Assembly (NCBI GenBank): GCA_032164295.1
Contig: JAJHTX010000010.1
Location: forward strand, 1,674,001-1,738,000
DNA: 64,000 nucleotides
Direction of reading: 5' to 3'
Origin: Inonotus obliquus
Lineage: Eukaryota > Basidiomycota > Agaricomycetes > Hymenochaetales > Hymenochaetaceae
Each line of letters opens with the position of its first letter. Position 1 is the first letter of the stretch. Position numbers and translations under genes: made by a program. Positions 60,262 through 64,000 of the stretch are shown here, one piece after another. Below the pieces are notes generated by a model. The model saw only the letters and a list, made by a program, of their open reading frames with translations. It was not told where the DNA came from and did not search any database.

Positions 60262-61121
60262 GGCGAGCACGAGTGCGACGAAGAGGTTCACGGGAGGTAG
60301 TTATAGACCAGCCGTAGACTGGCGTAATGTATTAGCAGGAATACATCTTCGCGCTATCAGCTGATACACGGAGGCATCGGCATAGCGTATGATCATACGC
60401 TGCAGATTTAGACTACCCGAGGTTTTCGGAGGCCACATCACTGGATAGACAAACCGTGAGTGCCCAGCACTAGTGTATTTTTAGACCAATAAAGTCGAAG
60501 TGATTCTGTCGGTCCAATTGAACGGAAGGTTTGGGAGTCACCTAATGAGGTCCGACAAAGAGAAGCTAAGTTTTATGTTGGCCGGGTTCCTGACAGGGTT
60601 GATAAAGATACAAAGGCACAGACCCCCTGTAAATGAAGAGAAAACACGGAGCGTTGTGACGGGTTCACATTGAACTTGAAGTTCGGAATGCAAGGACCAT
60701 TATAGCTTTCTGGTTTCTGAAGGATAGAGTTGGCGTACGGAACCAGGTAGCCGAGTAGACCAGTTGTAATATCTGACAGGCCTCAATGGATGGATGGTAG
60801 AAGTAAAAAGTTGCTACAGGGAAGGAAATTCGTCACGTGTAGTGCGTGAGCTATTAGGTAATATTTGAGTCAACGGTGGGTGGCACTTCGTGCTCCCGAC
60901 TGACGCTTAACAGTGATACCGACCGAATCGACTCCCCGACTGTTGAAAGAAGCGCACCAAGAATTCTCTGCACAGAATGACTGTGTCCCGAAAAAGTGCC
61001 TGCCCCCTGGCTTCGAGTAAATCAGAAAGTAGGGAGTCACTCAATTCGGTATGAAACTAGTAGCTAATATGAACACAGGACAGGATATACTTTCTTTCAT
61101 AGCCGCGTATTATTTCCAAAA
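60262..61121. other. Intergenic, nothing recognised
   Basis: 860 bases between the dioxygenase start and the 3' end of the reductase. It contains the dioxygenase promoter; no ORF or repeat of note. Confidence 0.35.
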
Positions 61122-62391
61122 TCAAAGTAGAAATCCGCGTGCTTTGAAGTCGTCAACGATGTCTTTCGCTGTATCTGATTTTTTCCGACCGAATTCAATG
61201 CCAAGCACCGTTCGAGCCTGCGTAGAATTGAAGCGCAGTTTATATGGGTAATCTTTACCATGGGTACCAAAAGGAATTTCGACTCCTGGAATCTTGAGTT
61301 CGTTCACCGTGTCACCTATTCCAAGACTTCAGATAGGTTTTTGACCATGATTCACTTGTACGTACACCAATCAAGCCAATTATACGGTTCCCTACTCAGG
61401 AGGAATCGCTGTCCAGCCGCTGCAGGTGTCTCGAGGGCGCGTACATGGGCTTCCGCCAGATCGCGGACATCCGACCACTCCGATTGATATGCCGCGCGTT
61501 CGTCTTCGGATTTCACATTTGAGAACACACCCTCGTAGAACATGTACATGCTTGTCCCGAGTTCTGAGGGAGTGCGAGCATCGCTCAACGTCGGTCCGAA
61601 AACGTATGTTGGGCAAGTCGCCACGAGATCCCACGTGAGTGCTGGTTTGTTTTTCTGGACAAAGTCCCAAACGGCTTATTCCGAGTCAGGGTCAGCAGGA
61701 ACGTTTTCACAAGAAGATAGAGAAGACGTGTACACACCCTTTTCGGCCATTACCTTGGATGCGCGATATTTCGCCATCTGGGCTGCATGTTTCCCTTTCT
61801 CGCGCACCTCAGCTATACTGCCGTCATTCCAACTACGCTCGTCGAACGTGCCTTTGTAGGGTGAATTTATTACGGCTCCAGACGATGACACAAAGACTAC
61901 ACGTTTCAGCTGTGGACCTCTAAGTATCGTTGAGCAAGTTAGAGAGTCAGTGGCCGTCCGGGAGTGGTGAATAGGAGACTAACGCATGTCTAAGGGCGGA
62001 CTCTAGGATTCCGATAGCACCTTTTACGGCCGGGTCAATTATCTCTACAAAAATTGAGTTAGTCAGCATACCTCGGTGCGAAACGCATCGTACCATGCGG
62101 TTCATCGGCCTTCAAGTGGACAGGCGACGCAGCGTGCACCATTGCATCGACGCCCTCAACAGCTTCGTCAAAGGCACCGGGCTTCATCATATCAGGAACC
62201 ACCACAAATTGCAGCCTGCCTTTGTCGACGTCATTCTTGAGCAAGTCGCGAAGGTATTTGGATTTTGATTCCGTGCGGACGGTCCCGCGAACAGAAAACC
62301 CGCGTCCAAGAAGTGCTCGAACGATCCAAGCAGCGATGAATCCATTTGCACCGGTAACGAGCACCTTCGCTGGAGACTTGATGGCTGGCAT
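61122..62391 (-). CDS. Extended SDR NAD(P)-dependent reductase (dihydroflavonol/cinnamoyl-CoA reductase-like)
   Basis: Exons 62094-62391, 61984-62044, 61738-61919, 61368-61674 and 61122-61326 give 350 aa. The N-terminal dinucleotide-binding motif is VLVTGANGFIAAWIVRALL, with an Arg-rich turn (VRGTVRTESK) that favours NADPH. Further landmarks are VDAMVHAASPVHLK, VVFVSSSGAV, the catalytic YRASK (Tyr-X-X-X-Lys) and ATCPTYVFGP. The C-terminal part (FLLSREPYNWLDW, YKLRFNSTQARTVLGIEF) would bind the substrate. Fungal members reduce aldehydes or ketones in varied pathways; this one cannot be assigned. The start ATG at 62391 precedes the motif by nine residues. Confidence 0.92.
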
Positions 62392-63237
62392 ATTGGAAAA
62401 GTTGTGATAGGGATTTCTGAATATCCTGAGGGTTAAATACTGCACTAAGACAATGCCCAGTCCGTTGTTTTTGCATCTCTCTCTAATCTCTATTGGCCTT
62501 GGCGAAGAGGGGCCCGTCGTCTTAGCTGGTCTTAGTTTGGCCCAGAAGCAAACGCCAGGTTACGTGTTGTTTCCAGCCCGAATCATTTTTTGTCGTAAAG
62601 GCTTCGGCGGTTCCGTATAAGTACCTCACGTCATGAAATCGACAGTCAAGGGAGGCGAAAAAGAATTAAAGAAAGGAGGAGGATGAAATACCTTTGTCAT
62701 TAATATCAATGAATTTCAGAGCTAACATGAGCGGGCTGATCTGCATGCACCACTTGGGATATGATATGATGGAGTGCGATAGTGTGCCCAATCGTATTCA
62801 CGACGCAAGTCAATTTTCACGCCGTTATCCGGGCTCCCGTCACGGACCATCGTCTATCTCCAGAGTACCGCTTGATCAGTCTGGTGATCAATCTGCTCAC
62901 CATTGCGGCTCTTATTCATCCAGTACGTGAGGTGCGATTGTCTCCCTATTGTAATAAGCAGCTTGTTTAGCACCTTTGAAGTTGAAACATGGGCGCCTAC
63001 CTTCGTAGTCCCTTGATGCCGCCCGAAACAGGTCTATGCCAGGATAAGCTTGTCAACATTTTATATATTAACTGTTTTCGCGGGGAAGATTGAGGTCTTG
63101 TCAGGAACAGAAGTTCGCCCATGATGAAGGACAATAGTAAAATACACAACAACACAAGCTCATCTCATACATCAGCGGGAAATCAGCAAAAACGCCTCGC
63201 GAATAGATAGCATGGACATATAGAATAAAATGTCGGA
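62392..63237. other. Intergenic, nothing recognised
   Basis: 846 bases holding the promoter side of the reductase gene and the 3' side of the RRM gene. Only short frames; no repeat or RNA gene seen. Confidence 0.35.
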
Positions 63238-64000
63238 TCAGTCTATGACCATGGCGGAACCGTTACGCCGCACGCGTCGTCCGAAACCTCTACCAGGCCT
63301 ACCTCTACCGCGACCTCTCCAACTTCCGCGCTGCTCGTATTCAGCAGGGTCGACTCCAGGCGGGATGGTCAGAATTTGGGCTCTTGGGTCGTTGAGCAGC
63401 TCATCCGAGCGCATTTTCCTGGTAAGGAACAATTCACTTTAGTGGTTATATGTGTACATAGGTGGCAAGACTTACGATCCGCCAGGTGTCTCCAACGCAT
63501 CGTCCATTAGTACATCGACAGTCCCGTCCATCATGCTCCCACCGAATCGTCCACCGAGTGTGGTGCTGGCGCTACCGATTATAGATACGGACATGATATT
63601 GCCATCTGCAGATTTCTCGTGGAACTGAGCAACAGCACGTCTCGCATCCTCAGAGTTCTTATATTTGAGTCGTACGGTCACTTTTTCGGCGTCCTTAGGG
63701 CCACGAATGCTTGCTTCGAGAATTGGTCCACAGCTTCCGAAAATTGCCTAATTGCAATCAGCCCTCCATGCGAATACAAGCAGTCGCTTTTGCGAGAATG
63801 CGGCATACCTCCACATCTGCCGCAGTGGTCCCGCGCGCCAAATTATCTACTTGCACCACGTTTGATCCAGCCACGCCAGCTCCTTTAATTCTCAAGTTTG
63901 CATTCGCCTGCCTAGGCTCGAGTCCTATTGCTCGTCGCAATGCTGTTACTGCGCCACTAGCGTCAACATGAGGTGTCCCTGAAGCATCAGAGAGGCGTGA
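63238..64000 (-). CDS. RRM/RGG RNA-binding protein, 3' part (gene runs off the window)
   Basis: Exons seen: 63809 to beyond 64000, 63476-63747 and 63238-63418, with GT-AG introns. One RRM domain is recognisable: NVVQVDNLARGTTAADVEAI (RNP2 side), FGSCGPILEASIRGPKD, VTVRLKYKNSEDARRAVAQF (RNP1 side, without the usual aromatic pair) and HEKSADGNIMSVSII. The tail has KMRSDELLNDPRAQILTIPP followed by an Arg/Gly-rich basic run (RGRGRGRPGRGFGRRVRR). The combination is like Yra1/Mlo3/ALYREF mRNA-export adaptors, but with the N-terminus missing I leave it unnamed. Confidence 0.85.

Noticed and set aside
60259..60291. Longer dioxygenase N-terminus resembling a signal peptide (NLFVALVLAMV)
   Set aside because: The upstream start codon is GTG, not ATG; the first ATG is at 60261, giving a cytosolic protein as expected for the family.
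62392..62445. Extended N-terminus of the SDR reductase from 62445
   Set aside because: It begins with GTG; ATG 62391 sits just before the cofactor-binding motif as in the family.

Overview
The window looks like a basidiomycete (mushroom-type, Agaricomycete) nuclear genome. Genes are split by many short 47-65 nt GT-AG introns, there is a cluster of NACHT-WD40 NOD-like receptor genes, there is a polarisome SPA2 homologue with paired SHD repeats, and the transposon families are typical of this group. All exon models were worked out by hand from splice consensus, reading phase and homology, and were checked for frame continuity; none rests on RNA data.

Left third (1-16.4 kb): a transposon graveyard. 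It holds a truncated and decayed Tc1/IS630-type element whose transposase lies tail-to-tail with a second gene, a dead pogo-like transposase carrying an LTR-like insertion, a low-ORF tract rich in GGTATCG/GGTACC, and two fold-back elements (8911-9955 with almost identical 0.39-kb arms and TA target duplications; 9970-10857). Then comes a ruined NACHT-WD40 gene (11.07-16.35 kb) hit by two datable insertions: a 674-bp hAT-type MITE with an 8-bp duplication, and a complete 3433-bp IS630/mariner-type transposon with TA duplications. The latter encodes an intact DDE transposase of 338 aa and a convergent accessory protein of about 395 aa.

Middle (17.3-29.1 kb): two tandem NLR paralogues on the minus strand, both C2 domain - helical region - NACHT - 14 WD40 repeats. 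The first (17343-22524) is intact at 1580 aa. The second (24324-29071) has one in-frame TGA and an internal in-frame deletion.

Housekeeping part (30.7-64 kb): mitochondrial-type NAD(H) kinase (minus), a divergent disordered His/Ser-rich protein (plus), then a 9.1-kb gene-free tract full of unrelated three- to six-copy microrepeats. After it come tRNA-Leu(CAG) immediately upstream of a class I histone deacetylase, a very-long-chain 3-ketoacyl-CoA reductase, SPA2, a small orphan, a large disordered protein with a PIP box and a C-terminal BRCT domain, a TauD-type dioxygenase, an extended SDR reductase and the 3' part of an RRM/RGG protein cut by the window end.

The best candidates for something undescribed are the two-gene IS630-type transposon and its decayed relative with the same gene pair at the window start. 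Next are the hairpin-forming fold-back element, the BRCT/PIP-box protein, and the microrepeat desert.
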